From assembly GCA_023657465.1 (NCBI GenBank), contig JAGTJX010000001.1, positions 586,358-650,357 on the forward strand: a stretch of 64,000 nucleotides of DNA, read 5' to 3'. How positions within the stretch are numbered: position 1 is the first letter of the stretch; each line of letters starts with the position of its first letter. The notes below the pieces were generated by a model. The model searched no databases. It was not told the DNA's origin and saw nothing but the letters and a program-made list of their open reading frames with translations. This document shows, in pieces, positions 1 to 9,007 of the stretch. Position numbers and translations under genes: made by a program. The stretch is from Lysobacteraceae bacterium (GTDB lineage: Bacteria; Bdellovibrionota; UBA1018; JAGTJX01).

Positions 1-848
1 TCCTTAACGATGGATTCCTTCAGCTTTGCAATTTCTGCAGTTGCATCAGCGACTTTGATCTGTTGAACGTTCTTCATGAGCTGATCACTCATGCGTGCAA
101 TCGCAAGTTCGAGATCATTACGCATTCGAGCGATATTGAGTTCATTGTTCTGCATGAGCTGTAGCACGCGGTTCTGATTGCTTCCTGAGTCAGTGCTCAT
201 ACGATCAAGCGACTTACCAAGAGCATTCATGGCTTGAACCATGGCTTGGATCTGTGAGCCTTGAGTATTGATACCGCTCAGTGAACTGCCTGTAGTCTTC
301 TCAATAATGGAGTGGAGGCGCTCAAGAGCAACTTTCATATCGCGAGCAGATTCTGTTGAGATCTGAAGTGCGTTTGCAGCGTTACGCTTCTCTTGAGTGA
401 GCTCACGGTGAATCTCGCGATTCTCAGCGCGGAGGCGTTCTAAGTCTGCTTGAGCTTTCTTCAGTTCTCGTTCGCTACTCTCGTGATTCGATTGAAATGT
501 TTCCCATGTGTTTTTGAAATGTTCGGTTTGTCTCTGGGCATTGTCTAAGTCCTTGGACTTAGTCAGTACTTGCTGCTCAAGTGCCTTGTAAGCTTCTTTC
601 CACTTCTTCAGATCGGACTCCATCTGAGCAGTGCGCTGGGTGAGGGAGGAATTATCCATGCGAGTCTTATCGATCATGAGTTCAGCCTGAGCTTGAATCT
701 CGATCATCTTGTGATTGAGCGCTTCAGTTTTTCGCTTCTCAATCTGAAGTGAAACTTCGAGCTCTTGTCTCATCTTCTGACTGAGAACAGAAAGGCTTTC
801 CATGTGTGAAAGAAAATCGTTTTGTCCTGTATGAGTAATGGGTTTCAT
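1..848 (-). CDS. Coiled-coil protein, C-terminus beyond window
   Basis: An open frame begins at the ATG at 848 (MKPITHTGQNDF...) and runs without a stop to the window edge, giving at least 282 residues. The sequence is rich in Glu, Lys, Gln, Leu and Ala with long heptad-like stretches (residues about 15-170), interrupted by a Ser/Gly-rich segment near residue 190, then helical again. There is no signal peptide or membrane segment. A GGGGAG purine run lies about 10 nt before the ATG. It follows dabB on the same strand after 84 bp, so it may be the distal gene of that operon or have its own promoter. I do not recognise the family. A structural or cytoskeleton-like coiled-coil protein is the most that can be said. 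Confidence is good that it is a gene, low on function. Confidence 0.75.
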   Translation of the reverse strand, partial: MKPITHTGQNDFLSHMESLSVLSQKMRQELEVSLQIEKRKTEALNHKMIEIQAQAELMIDKTRMDNSSLTQRTAQMESDLKKWKEAYKALEQQVLTKSKDLDNAQRQTEHFKNTWETFQSNHESSERELKKAQADLERLRAENREIHRELTQEKRNAANALQISTESARDMKVALERLHSIIEKTTGSSLSGINTQGSQIQAMVQAMNALGKSLDRMSTDSGSNQNRVLQLMQNNELNIARMRNDLELAIARMSDQLMKNVQQIKVADATAEIAKLKESIVK

Positions 849-932
849 AAGTTACACTCTCCCCATCTTTCATATTAGAGAAATAAATAGGATTAAAAAA
901 TGGGCATAATATGCACTGCATTTTTGCCTAGG

Positions 933-2579
933 CTATTGCTGCCTAGCGATCATTTCATCGACAAAAATACGGTAAAACACGATCTCAGATAGGCCTATAA
1001 TCGCAATAATAGGAATTAAATAAGGTGAGTGAGCTTTCTCAAGAGTGTGGAAGATAAGGTCTGTAGTGAGAAACGTAGGATAGAGAGGAGCTCCGATTGC
1101 AAACAGTCCAAAAAACATTACTATTTCAGGCTTTAGCTTCTTTAAAAAAAAAATGCTCATTAGCGCTAAAGAACATAGTCCTTGATGTAAATAGCTCATG
1201 CTACCTGTAAGAATAATTCCACCATTTAACTGAGCCATAACAAGAACGACGATTCTAAAAACAGTTCTATCTTGAGCAAGTGCTGAAAAAAGCAGATAAA
1301 CCCAAATACAGAGTTGGACTTCGATTTGAGAAAAAAAGCTCAGTCCCAATAATGCAAAGGCTTCAATACCTCCAGTTTTACTTTGAATTTTTCTTATAAG
1401 ATCAATTACAAAATAAAAAGGTTTAATGATCAAAAACTGAATCATCTCTCCTAAGTAAAACTCTCTTTGTGCAGCAACGTAAAGTCTCAGTCTTAAAGCC
1501 TCTGGAAGGACTTTTTCGTAGAAGGCTTGATTGCCCTTAAACTCTTCTCCTGGTGCTAACCAGCGAGCAGATCTGAAGTCATCGATAATTGCTCCAGCTC
1601 TTAAGAACTGAACCGTACGAAGTGAAGCATTGGCAAGTAGATGAATCCAAGCAAGATTCGTGAAACCTAATCCAATTTCTGTCCAGATGATTCCCACTTG
1701 AGCAAGAGTTGAATAAGCGAGAACACCTTTTGCGCTGGCTTGAACTCTCCCCACCCAGGTTGCATACACTAGGGTGATTAATCCAACTGCAATCATGATC
1801 TGAAAGTTGACGGGGTTCGACTCAAAAAGAGAAAGATACTTCAGTATAATAAATGGACCCGTATGAATGGAAAGTGCTCCATAAAAAATTGCACTAGAAG
1901 GCGTGGGTCCTTCCATGGCTCGTGGTAACCAGCGAGTGAAGGGGACTTGAGCGGATTTACCAAAGGCTGCAAATAGTAAGCAGAGTGAGGCGAGTTGTGG
2001 ATTGTGCTCAAGAAAAACGATCGCCAAAAGAAATCCGCAGTCTGAGATTCTGTAGTGAGTTAGCGCAATTAAGGAATGCCATAGAGGACTGGGTTTTTCC
2101 CAGAAAAACGCAATGAGTAGTACTGAAGTGAGCCCTGTTATTTCCCAACCTAAAAAAGTAAAATTGATTACTCCAGCCCAACAAACAATATTCACTCCAA
2201 GTTGGAAAAGAAGCATTAAAAAATAAAACCTATGATAGCCGCGTTCACGGTGTAGGTAGTCACGTGAAAAGCGACCAATGATCATGAGTAGAAGTGAGGA
2301 CAAGATAGCCCAAGCACCGCTCCAGAATGTAGCTTGTAAAGTGATTGGGAAATGAAAGTCATCTAAGTGAATGAGGTTGCCTAGTTCAATGACTTGCTCA
2401 GTAGATGCCGACTTAGAAAAAATAATCGCATTCATCAGTAGTAAAGCAATCTGTGTAGTAGCTGCAATAGAGCGTGTGATTTTCTCACTCCAGAGATCAA
2501 ATGCTGCGCCAACTCCAATTAAGATTGCGACACCTAGATTAAATGAAAGTAAACTGGTGAAGAGAGTGTTTAGTTCCAT
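933..2579 (-). CDS. dabB: DabB: NuoL-like membrane subunit of the DAB inorganic-carbon transporter
   Basis: 548 residues, almost entirely hydrophobic, with roughly 14 membrane spans. It belongs to the proton-translocating NADH dehydrogenase subunit family (NuoL/MrpA type). The central stretch with FGKSAQVPFTRWLPRAMEGP is the conserved transmembrane core that carries the antiporter-type lysine and the W-L-P-A-M-x-x-P-T signature. No other complex I gene is nearby. It overlaps the end of dabA by 10 nt, which is the known arrangement for the two-component DAB system, where DabB couples an ion gradient to DabA-driven hydration of CO2 to bicarbonate. The length suits a DabB rather than full NuoL (about 610). 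An Mrp antiporter subunit is the main alternative, but DabA next door argues against it. Confidence 0.9.
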   Translation of the reverse strand: MELNTLFTSLLSFNLGVAILIGVGAAFDLWSEKITRSIAATTQIALLLMNAIIFSKSASTEQVIELGNLIHLDDFHFPITLQATFWSGAWAILSSLLLMIIGRFSRDYLHRERGYHRFYFLMLLFQLGVNIVCWAGVINFTFLGWEITGLTSVLLIAFFWEKPSPLWHSLIALTHYRISDCGFLLAIVFLEHNPQLASLCLLFAAFGKSAQVPFTRWLPRAMEGPTPSSAIFYGALSIHTGPFIILKYLSLFESNPVNFQIMIAVGLITLVYATWVGRVQASAKGVLAYSTLAQVGIIWTEIGLGFTNLAWIHLLANASLRTVQFLRAGAIIDDFRSARWLAPGEEFKGNQAFYEKVLPEALRLRLYVAAQREFYLGEMIQFLIIKPFYFVIDLIRKIQSKTGGIEAFALLGLSFFSQIEVQLCIWVYLLFSALAQDRTVFRIVVLVMAQLNGGIILTGSMSYLHQGLCSLALMSIFFLKKLKPEIVMFFGLFAIGAPLYPTFLTTDLIFHTLEKAHSPYLIPIIAIIGLSEIVFYRIFVDEMIARQQ

Positions 2580-4912
2580 TGGGTGATCATTTCCTTAGTA
2601 GTAGGGTCGATGCGTGCGTAGAGCACCCAGCCTAGATCAATATACTCAGCAAACTTTGGCACATTGATTCTCAGGGTTTCGATTTGTTTTTCAGTAGCTT
2701 CGAGTGCCATGAGTAGACGTACGGGTTCGTGAAGTTCGATCATCTGGAGTGGAAGGCCTGTTCGCAAGTCTCCGAATACTCCGTTTGATACCCCAAGTAG
2801 ACTCATGACGTTGTGAGGGAGTTTCGTTCCGCATCCATACTTTTCATTGTCCATCTTGGAGAAGAAGTATTCTAGGTTGATTCCAGAAACGACAGGGAGA
2901 ATTGCATTCACGAGTCCTGAAAGAAACTTGGTTTCAGTGTCGATTCCAGAATCATAAGAGATGAGGAAAGCCCTTCTGTCGAAGAATTTTCCTTTTGTGG
3001 TTTCACGCTGGCCAATGAAACAAACTGCGTTCGTCGCATGACCCAATTCAGGCCTAGGTTCAGTGTAACTCTCTGATCGAGATTGGACATGACTGAGGCT
3101 TAACTTAGGGTCTTTTGTTTCTGGAGCAGATTCGAATCTGAAGCAACGCTCGTTAGCATTGTTCTCTCTTGCCTTCTTTAATATTGGGAATACTTCATTT
3201 ACGAGAGTTTGGTCTTCTACGGATAGATCAAAAAAAGAAATTTCATCAGAGCAGGTGTCGTGAAGCCCTGGAATAAAGCGAGTATTAGCTGGAATATGAA
3301 TACCCTTTTTTGCGAGTATCTCTCTTACAGTAGGATCGTTGGTAGCGATGACAAACGCTCTTGAGTTTGGGTCGCCCTTCTTACCACCACAAGCTCCGCA
3401 GTCATAGGCAGAGATGTGGGGGTTATTCTGACTTGTGGATCCATGAGCAATGACAAAGATGGCCTTACCGAAGTGAGTTCTTAGACCTGCAGTCATCATG
3501 AGACCATAGACACGGTTGGCAATCTCCTCATGAGGAAGTCCTAAGAGTTGGCTGAATTCAAGTTTGGTTTTGACCTCGCCAATAAAAAGTTTGTTAGTAG
3601 TACGACTTAAATAAGCGCTCACTCTCGGGAAGTGAACTCTGAGGACAAGAGAGAGAGGGCTTAAGATTCCTAATCCTAAGCTCCAAAAAGCTCCTATGAC
3701 TGAAGTCCTAGTTGAGTTGTAAAAGTTTTTGGAAACTCTCTTAAACCATTTTTTGTAAGTGACATTCTTAACTTGGTCTTCACGCGCAACTTCTCTCACT
3801 AATCCTTTAGGATTGACTACAGGTGGACAGTAGTTGAGAGAGTCTTGACTGGTGAGTCCTTGGAAGCACATGTCGATTCCGAAGAATCCTGCGACTCCGA
3901 ATGTTTCGATGTTTGTAGAGAGTCCTTCTATGTGTCTGCGCATGGATTCACTGCGATCATCAATGCAGAAAAGCATCTGATACTCTGGCTTCTCTAAGGT
4001 AGTTTTGCTTAAGCGCTTGGAGAATTCCTTCTTCACATCGTCGATGTATTTTTTCTCATATGCGAGATGAAATATTTTTTTGATATCATCTAATTCAGTA
4101 GAGTTTTGAGCATCTGATTGTTTTGTTCTTGAAGCTTGAGAAGGTGTATCAGCGAGTATCGCCTCACTGACTGTTCCTACAATCGCTGCAAAGTCGATCA
4201 CAATAGGTGTTTTCTTCTGGTAGGGAATGAGAAGTGGCTTACGCTCGAACACATGAATCATTCCTGCCCAACCAGGGAGCATGAAGAGCCAGTCTTTCAA
4301 TGCTTCGTGAGAGTCTAAATTTGATTTTGAAATGAGAAGATCCAGTTGTTCTTCTGAGGATTCATGAAGCGATATGTTTTTAATTTTACGAGCTAGGCCA
4401 AAGCTTTGAAGTTGAATCCATTTTCTGAACGCAGGCCAGATTGATCCTTGAGAAAACTCCATTGGCCAGTGTGAAACCCCTTGATCCATATAAGCCGATA
4501 CGAATGGAACAATCAGGTTTTGTAATTCAGATTGAAAAGACAAGCCTGTCTTATGCTCATAGTGTCTTACTCTAAAAAGATGAACATCTGAGAACGCAGA
4601 GTTTTCTTTCATAGAGAGATTTGAAAGCTTTTCTGCATGGTTAATCAGATTTATTACAGTAACATTTTTTCCATGAAGCTTCAGTGACCAACTCAGTTCT
4701 TTCTCTGTGATTCGGTCTTTCTTCACTTCATTCAAATAGAATGAAAGTGGCATGAGATACTGAGCACCGTAAAACTGAGACGCTTCTTTCAAAGCCTGGA
4801 AAAAATCTTTCCCCTCAAACCCATGAAGAGTGTTGTGGTGGATAAACATCTGGATGGGGCCCTGGTCAGGCAGATAATGACCTAAGTGTTTAACTTCTTC
4901 GTGAATATTCAT
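2570..4912 (-). CDS. dabA: DabA: UPF0753/DUF2309 cytoplasmic zinc subunit of the DAB inorganic-carbon transporter
   Basis: 780 residues with the hallmarks of the DUF2309 family: FIHHNTLHGFEG near residue 25, the FCIDDRSE motif near residue 315 (beta-carbonic-anhydrase-like Cys and Asp), AHGS near residue 490, and YDCGACGG near residue 503, which supplies the second Cys. Together these give the Cys-Asp-His-Cys zinc site known from DabA. The family role is vectorial CO2 hydration, trapping bicarbonate in the cytoplasm when driven by DabB. The start ATG overlaps the porin stop (ATGA), so the genes are translationally coupled. All expected active-site residues are present, so the protein is probably functional. 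No rubisco or carboxysome gene is in view; supply of bicarbonate to carboxylases in a heterotroph is the inferred role. Confidence 0.92.
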   Translation of the reverse strand: MNIHEEVKHLGHYLPDQGPIQMFIHHNTLHGFEGKDFFQALKEASQFYGAQYLMPLSFYLNEVKKDRITEKELSWSLKLHGKNVTVINLINHAEKLSNLSMKENSAFSDVHLFRVRHYEHKTGLSFQSELQNLIVPFVSAYMDQGVSHWPMEFSQGSIWPAFRKWIQLQSFGLARKIKNISLHESSEEQLDLLISKSNLDSHEALKDWLFMLPGWAGMIHVFERKPLLIPYQKKTPIVIDFAAIVGTVSEAILADTPSQASRTKQSDAQNSTELDDIKKIFHLAYEKKYIDDVKKEFSKRLSKTTLEKPEYQMLFCIDDRSESMRRHIEGLSTNIETFGVAGFFGIDMCFQGLTSQDSLNYCPPVVNPKGLVREVAREDQVKNVTYKKWFKRVSKNFYNSTRTSVIGAFWSLGLGILSPLSLVLRVHFPRVSAYLSRTTNKLFIGEVKTKLEFSQLLGLPHEEIANRVYGLMMTAGLRTHFGKAIFVIAHGSTSQNNPHISAYDCGACGGKKGDPNSRAFVIATNDPTVREILAKKGIHIPANTRFIPGLHDTCSDEISFFDLSVEDQTLVNEVFPILKKARENNANERCFRFESAPETKDPKLSLSHVQSRSESYTEPRPELGHATNAVCFIGQRETTKGKFFDRRAFLISYDSGIDTETKFLSGLVNAILPVVSGINLEYFFSKMDNEKYGCGTKLPHNVMSLLGVSNGVFGDLRTGLPLQMIELHEPVRLLMALEATEKQIETLRINVPKFAEYIDLGWVLYARIDPTTKEMITQWN

Positions 4913-6051
4913 AAGGTGAGCATTAAACCTGTTCCTAATATAAATGCCTGATCTTCAGTATTAATCCCCGAAGATAATTCAGCTGTTCTTAATTTATGTC
5001 GAGTGGATAAGAAACTGAGTTCTGAAAACACTTTCACTTTTGGAGCAAGTTCATGATCAAATCCAATTCTTGCAGTTAAGTTTCTCTCAATACCAGGTAG
5101 TTGTGTGTTGAGTGTGTAACTACCAGGACTTCCAGAATAGGCAGCTGCAACCATTTCAGGTTGAATTGCAGCAGCGAACCCCATGCCGAGAAACACTCCC
5201 GTACTGGATGAGAGTTGATATTTGGGTGTGAAGACCGCTCCACATTCTGAAACATCGTTGCCGATTCTTCCATAACTGAGTGAGAGCATGCCTAGATTCG
5301 AAAGATTCTTACCGCAATAGACTTTTGCCTTAGTGGATAGGGGTGAATCTTTGCTTGAGGATTCTTCGTACGCAACGGCACCCGCACTCATGATACGATC
5401 TGAACTATTCACATCTGTGAGAGTTAAAGCACCTAAGAGTGTCACTCCAAAACGAATAGAGTCAGTGCTCCACTGAGCTTGCAACTCAGTCACAGGAAGG
5501 AGTGACAGCTCTGTGGTTGAATCTATAGATGTATTGTTTGCAGCGGGAAGTCCGAAGGAAACAGCAATCTGAAAGGATTCTATTTTCTTTTTCAACGTAA
5601 ACTGAGTTCTCATAAACCCCGAATCACCCGCAGAGAAGAAATGACCGACAAAGTTATAAGTATAAGGGTGAACGCCGCTATTGAATAAATCCCAATCCTG
5701 CCCTGCAAGTAGTGAGTAGCCATCGCCAAGAGCAAGATCAATTGATGCTCTCCTCACACGTGGAAGAGCAGCGGTGGTAGGACTTGATTTTGTAAAATCA
5801 ATAAAGTCAAACTCCAGAACACCTTTACCCAAAGTTTCGATAGGAAAATCAAAACCTAGCCTACTCTGACCTACTTGGAAGCTGGAAGTAGGTAATGAAG
5901 GTCTGACTGATAGGACTGGATTGGCCGCTGCTGTAAAAGCAGTGAGATTATTGCGATTGAAAGTATCGATCGCAGAATCACTGATATAAAAAGTAGGCAA
6001 AATAAATCCGTAGATTCCAAATAGGTATCGGATCGATTGTGAATTTTTCAT
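4909..6051 (-). CDS. Porin-like outer-membrane beta-barrel protein of the carbon-uptake operon
   Basis: 380 residues. A hydrophobic N-terminal segment (IRYLFGIYGFILPTF) could act as an export signal. The remainder alternates polar and hydrophobic residues in many short strands, with Gly/Ser/Thr/Asn-rich turns, and it ends in the amphipathic strand FILGTGLMLTL. The phrase RRASIDLALGDGYSLLAGQDWDLFN resembles DcaP-like or Gram-negative porins. It sits 1 nt after sulP and overlaps dabA by 4 nt, so it is co-translated with the inner-membrane carbon transporters. I infer an outer-membrane diffusion channel for the operon substrate. The exact porin family was not established. The signal peptide is atypical and could be misread. 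Confidence 0.7.
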   Translation of the reverse strand: MKNSQSIRYLFGIYGFILPTFYISDSAIDTFNRNNLTAFTAAANPVLSVRPSLPTSSFQVGQSRLGFDFPIETLGKGVLEFDFIDFTKSSPTTAALPRVRRASIDLALGDGYSLLAGQDWDLFNSGVHPYTYNFVGHFFSAGDSGFMRTQFTLKKKIESFQIAVSFGLPAANNTSIDSTTELSLLPVTELQAQWSTDSIRFGVTLLGALTLTDVNSSDRIMSAGAVAYEESSSKDSPLSTKAKVYCGKNLSNLGMLSLSYGRIGNDVSECGAVFTPKYQLSSSTGVFLGMGFAAAIQPEMVAAAYSGSPGSYTLNTQLPGIERNLTARIGFDHELAPKVKVFSELSFLSTRHKLRTAELSSGINTEDQAFILGTGLMLTL

Positions 6052-6052
6052 T

Positions 6053-7588
6053 TTATTTCTTTCTTTTTTCTACTCCGATGAGTTCTACACGAGAGCCAGC
6101 AGATTCTCTCTCTCTTGCAAATTGAAAGAGTTTTTGTTCCACGGTGCGATCCATCACAGTGACTTCTGAGAAATCAAGTACTAGGTTCTTATCAGCGCTT
6201 AATTTCTTTAATCTGCTTTTGAGAATCAGGTAATTAGTAAAAACCGCAGCGCCTTTAGTTTTGAAGGTAACAGTGTTTCCTTCAGTACTTGATATCGTTT
6301 TGAGAGTGACGAACTCAATTGGCTTTAATCCTGCTGAAAAATGAAGCAAGAGTTTAAGGAAAATACCCGTCCCCACTCCAATCAGCAAATCGGTGAATAC
6401 AGTAACAATAGTTGTCGCTGTGTAGAGAAAGAACTGATCTGTTCCTGTTTCGAGCGCGTGCTTAAAATGTTTTGGCGAGGCGAGATTGTAACCTGTGAAA
6501 ACAAGAATCGCAGCGAGAGAAGCAAGAGGGATCTGGTGAAGGAGATTGGGGATCAATATGAGGAACATGAGCATGAACGCTCCATGTGCGAAGTTTGACC
6601 AACCGGACTTGGCACCATTATTGATGTTGTTTGAGCTACGAACAATTTCAGCAATCATCGGTAATCCACCAATGAATCCTGAAATAGCTGTGCCAAACCC
6701 AACTGCGGCTAAGTCCTTATTGAGATTTGATTTTCTCTTTTGCTTATCAAGTAGATCGACTGCTGAAGCAGAGAGGAGAGTCTCTAAACCTTGTACAAGA
6801 GTAAGTGTGATCACCCAACCCCAGAACACTCGAGAACCACTCTGACTCCATTCAGGATTCGTAATTCCCGCAAAAATACTTTGAGGCAAAGTGACTAGGA
6901 ACTTAGGTCCAAGATCATACTCGTGATGGTCTAAGAATAAGTACTTGTGTTGATGTTCGAGGTCGAACACACGGTCAAAAATCATTCCCACGATCACCAC
7001 TACGAGAGGAGCGGGAATTCTTTTCACCCATTTCCAAGGCATTTTTGGCCATAAAATAAGAAGAAGTAAACTCACTACTCCAATGACCGCGATCTCAGGA
7101 TTCATCACACTGAGACTGTGAGGAATTTCTGCTAAGAGGTGCGCAGGTTCCTTTCCGGTCGGACTTACGCCTAACATGATGTGAGCTTGCTTCGAGAAAA
7201 TAATCACTCCGATTGCAGCGAGCATCCCGTGTACGACCGATTCTGGGAAGAAGTCACTGAGTTCTCCTCCTTTGAGCAATCCTGCAATGAAGAGGAGTAA
7301 TCCTGAAACAGTGATAACGGCGAGAGTCGCTCTATAACCTGCCATCGGATCACCGTGTCCGAGAGCTTCAACCGCTCCTAGCACAATGACGATGAGACCC
7401 GCTGCCGGTCCATTGATAGTGACGAACGAGCCGCTGATTCTGGAGACTAGTAGTCCCCCGATGATCGCACTGTAGAGACCTGCTACAGGTGGAAACCCTG
7501 AAGCCATGGCAATTCCCAGTGAAAGTGGGAGTGCGATTAAGAATGTTACGAATCCTGCGACAATGTCCTGCTTATGAATTTTCTGCAT
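6053..7588 (-). CDS. SulP-family anion transporter with C-terminal STAS domain (probable bicarbonate/sulfate permease)
   Basis: 511 residues. It starts with QDIVAGFVTFLIALPLSLGI and has about ten to twelve membrane spans up to residue 410. The SulP hallmarks are visible: ALPLSLGIAMASGFPPVAGLYSAI in the first spans (only the order is quoted) and GTAISGFIGGLPMIAEIVRSS mid-protein. A short STAS domain follows (VLDFSEVTVMDRTVEQKL, residues about 470-490). SulP proteins carry sulfate, bicarbonate or other anions in symport with sodium or protons. The coupling to dabAB points to bicarbonate, but this is inference. It is separated from the porin by one base and preceded by a small exported protein gene 60 bp upstream. 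The sequence looks intact and the length is normal. Confidence 0.88.
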   Translation of the reverse strand: MQKIHKQDIVAGFVTFLIALPLSLGIAMASGFPPVAGLYSAIIGGLLVSRISGSFVTINGPAAGLIVIVLGAVEALGHGDPMAGYRATLAVITVSGLLLFIAGLLKGGELSDFFPESVVHGMLAAIGVIIFSKQAHIMLGVSPTGKEPAHLLAEIPHSLSVMNPEIAVIGVVSLLLLILWPKMPWKWVKRIPAPLVVVIVGMIFDRVFDLEHQHKYLFLDHHEYDLGPKFLVTLPQSIFAGITNPEWSQSGSRVFWGWVITLTLVQGLETLLSASAVDLLDKQKRKSNLNKDLAAVGFGTAISGFIGGLPMIAEIVRSSNNINNGAKSGWSNFAHGAFMLMFLILIPNLLHQIPLASLAAILVFTGYNLASPKHFKHALETGTDQFFLYTATTIVTVFTDLLIGVGTGIFLKLLLHFSAGLKPIEFVTLKTISSTEGNTVTFKTKGAAVFTNYLILKSRLKKLSADKNLVLDFSEVTVMDRTVEQKLFQFARERESAGSRVELIGVEKRKK

Positions 7589-7648
7589 ACCTGTGTACCT
7601 TGCTTAAAATGAATATGATTTAAATTGTGGCTAAGAATGATTTCGGAT

Positions 7649-7987
7649 TTAAGCGCGGGGTGGAGGCAGATTAAAATATCTGGCGAAGGAGTCTGAGAAA
7701 TTTAAAGGGTATACTGATTTGACGAGTAGGAGTTTGCAGTCAGAGAAAGTAGCAACGATCAAAATTGATACAACCTGAGTCAGAGAAACGTGAGTGATGT
7801 GAGAATCACTGTCTCTAGTCGTTTCGGTTTCGAGAATGGATTGTGATTGGGATTCTTGCAAATCAGAGTGAAGTCCGTTTTGCTCTGAAGCGAAGCAATG
7901 AGAGTGAGCATAAGTGTCTTCGCTCACCCAAGAGAGTGCAGAGCTAATTGCGAGTGCTAGTGTGAGTACTCTAAAAAGTCTCTTCAA
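7649..7987 (-). CDS. Small exported or membrane-anchored protein upstream of sulP
   Basis: I chose the TTG at 7987, giving 112 residues, because AGGAGAGG lies about 10 nt upstream and the translation then begins with a proper signal peptide (KRLFRVLTLALAISSALSW...YA). A frame extension upstream exists but would put a hydrophilic leader before the signal and run into the nadK promoter. The mature part is His/Ser/Gln-rich (HSHCFASEQ), has one more hydrophobic stretch (VVSILIVATFSDC) and ends in YFNLPPPRA. Such Pro-rich tails occur in small proteins next to metal-efflux genes (DUF2946-like), but the match is weak. It is probably the first gene of the sulP-dab operon. Function unknown. Confidence 0.55.
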   Translation of the reverse strand: MKRLFRVLTLALAISSALSWVSEDTYAHSHCFASEQNGLHSDLQESQSQSILETETTRDSDSHITHVSLTQVVSILIVATFSDCKLLLVKSVYPLNFSDSFARYFNLPPPRA

Positions 7988-8106
7988 GTCGTTGTTGCCT
8001 CTCCTGATAGATATACTCCTCTTCGGTGAAGTTGCAAAAAAAAGTGAGTCGTCAAAATGTTTACGCAACGAATCAACATGTAATCCATTATACAAATAGG
8101 TGGTCT

Positions 8107-8997
8107 ATGAAAAAGAAAATCACTTCCATCGGGTTTGTTGTGAAGCACTATCATCCCGATGCATCAAGACTTGCTCTCGAAATCGGAAAATATCTTTTAA
8201 CAGAAGGACTTAAACTCGTTTTTGCAAAAGAAACAACGAAGCTAGCCAAGTCATTCAAGAAAACTTCTAAGCAAGTCATGATCGTTGAAAAATCTAAAAT
8301 GGGTGATCACGCTGATCTGATTTTGGTTTTCGGGGGTGACGGGACCTATCTCAGTATCGCACGCCTCATCGACAAGAGTGTTCCCGTCGCAGGAATCAAC
8401 ATGGGGAAACTGGGATTTCTCACCGAAATTAAGCAGAACGAAGTCTACGACTTGCTTCATCGAATTCTTGTCAAAGGAGAGCTTTTCATTAGTGAGCGCA
8501 CTGTGCTTGAAGTAGAGCTCAAACGAAAAAACAAAATCTTATTTTCTGGACCTGTAGTGAATGATGTTGTCATTTCAAAAGGTGCAATTGCACGAATCAT
8601 CGGACTGCAAGTAGCAGTCAACGGCTACTGGGTGAATCATGTCAGAGCAGACGGTCTCATTGTGAGTACACCTACGGGATCGACCGCATACTCTCTTGCA
8701 GCGGGTGGTCCTATTGTAGAACCTAGCTTAGGTGCACTTGTGATTACACCGATATGTCCTCACAGTTTATCTAATCGCCCTCTCGTGCTCGCAGATGATT
8801 CTGAAATTCAAATTCGTTTGGATCAAAGACCGGGACACGTCATCTTAAGTCTCGATGGTCAAGACGTCGTCGACATGCTTGAAGATGATATTGTAGTGAT
8901 AAGAAAATCTAAAAAAGAAAAACTAAGAACCATTTCCTCTCCTACGCGTGATTACTTTAGTTTACTCAGGGAAAAGCTTTCATTTGGAAGATTGTGA
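8107..8997 (+). CDS. nadK: NAD kinase
   Basis: 296 residues from the ATG at 8107 (MKKKITSIGFVVKHYH), which has AGGTGG just upstream and gives the usual family length. Starting at 8026 would add an unsupported 27-residue leader. NAD kinase phosphorylates NAD to NADP in the cytosol. The motifs are complete: FGGDGTYLS near residue 76, INMGKLGFL, NDVVISKG, the TPTGSTAYSLAAGGP ribose/phosphate loop near residue 200, and a late SLDGQ. The gene is divergent from the sulP-dab operon and is followed 10 nt later by recN, an arrangement common in many bacteria. A TATACA box at 8089-8094 would give a very short leader. No abnormality seen. Confidence 0.95.
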   Translation: MKKKITSIGFVVKHYHPDASRLALEIGKYLLTEGLKLVFAKETTKLAKSFKKTSKQVMIVEKSKMGDHADLILVFGGDGTYLSIARLIDKSVPVAGINMGKLGFLTEIKQNEVYDLLHRILVKGELFISERTVLEVELKRKNKILFSGPVVNDVVISKGAIARIIGLQVAVNGYWVNHVRADGLIVSTPTGSTAYSLAAGGPIVEPSLGALVITPICPHSLSNRPLVLADDSEIQIRLDQRPGHVILSLDGQDVVDMLEDDIVVIRKSKKEKLRTISSPTRDYFSLLREKLSFGRL

Positions 8998-9007
8998 GAA
9001 AACTTAA

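Noticed and set aside
739-921. 60-codon minus-strand frame upstream of the coiled-coil gene
   Set aside because: It overlaps the well-supported coiled-coil frame in another phase and has no ribosome-binding site or protein-like composition.
928-946. CTAGGC/GCCTAG hairpin overlapping the dabB stop as a terminator
   Set aside because: Only 6 bp and followed on the minus strand by GCAAAAA rather than a T-run.
8026-8106. N-terminal extension of NAD kinase to 8026
   Set aside because: The added residues are not part of the family, and the ATG at 8107 has a better ribosome-binding site and gives the standard length.
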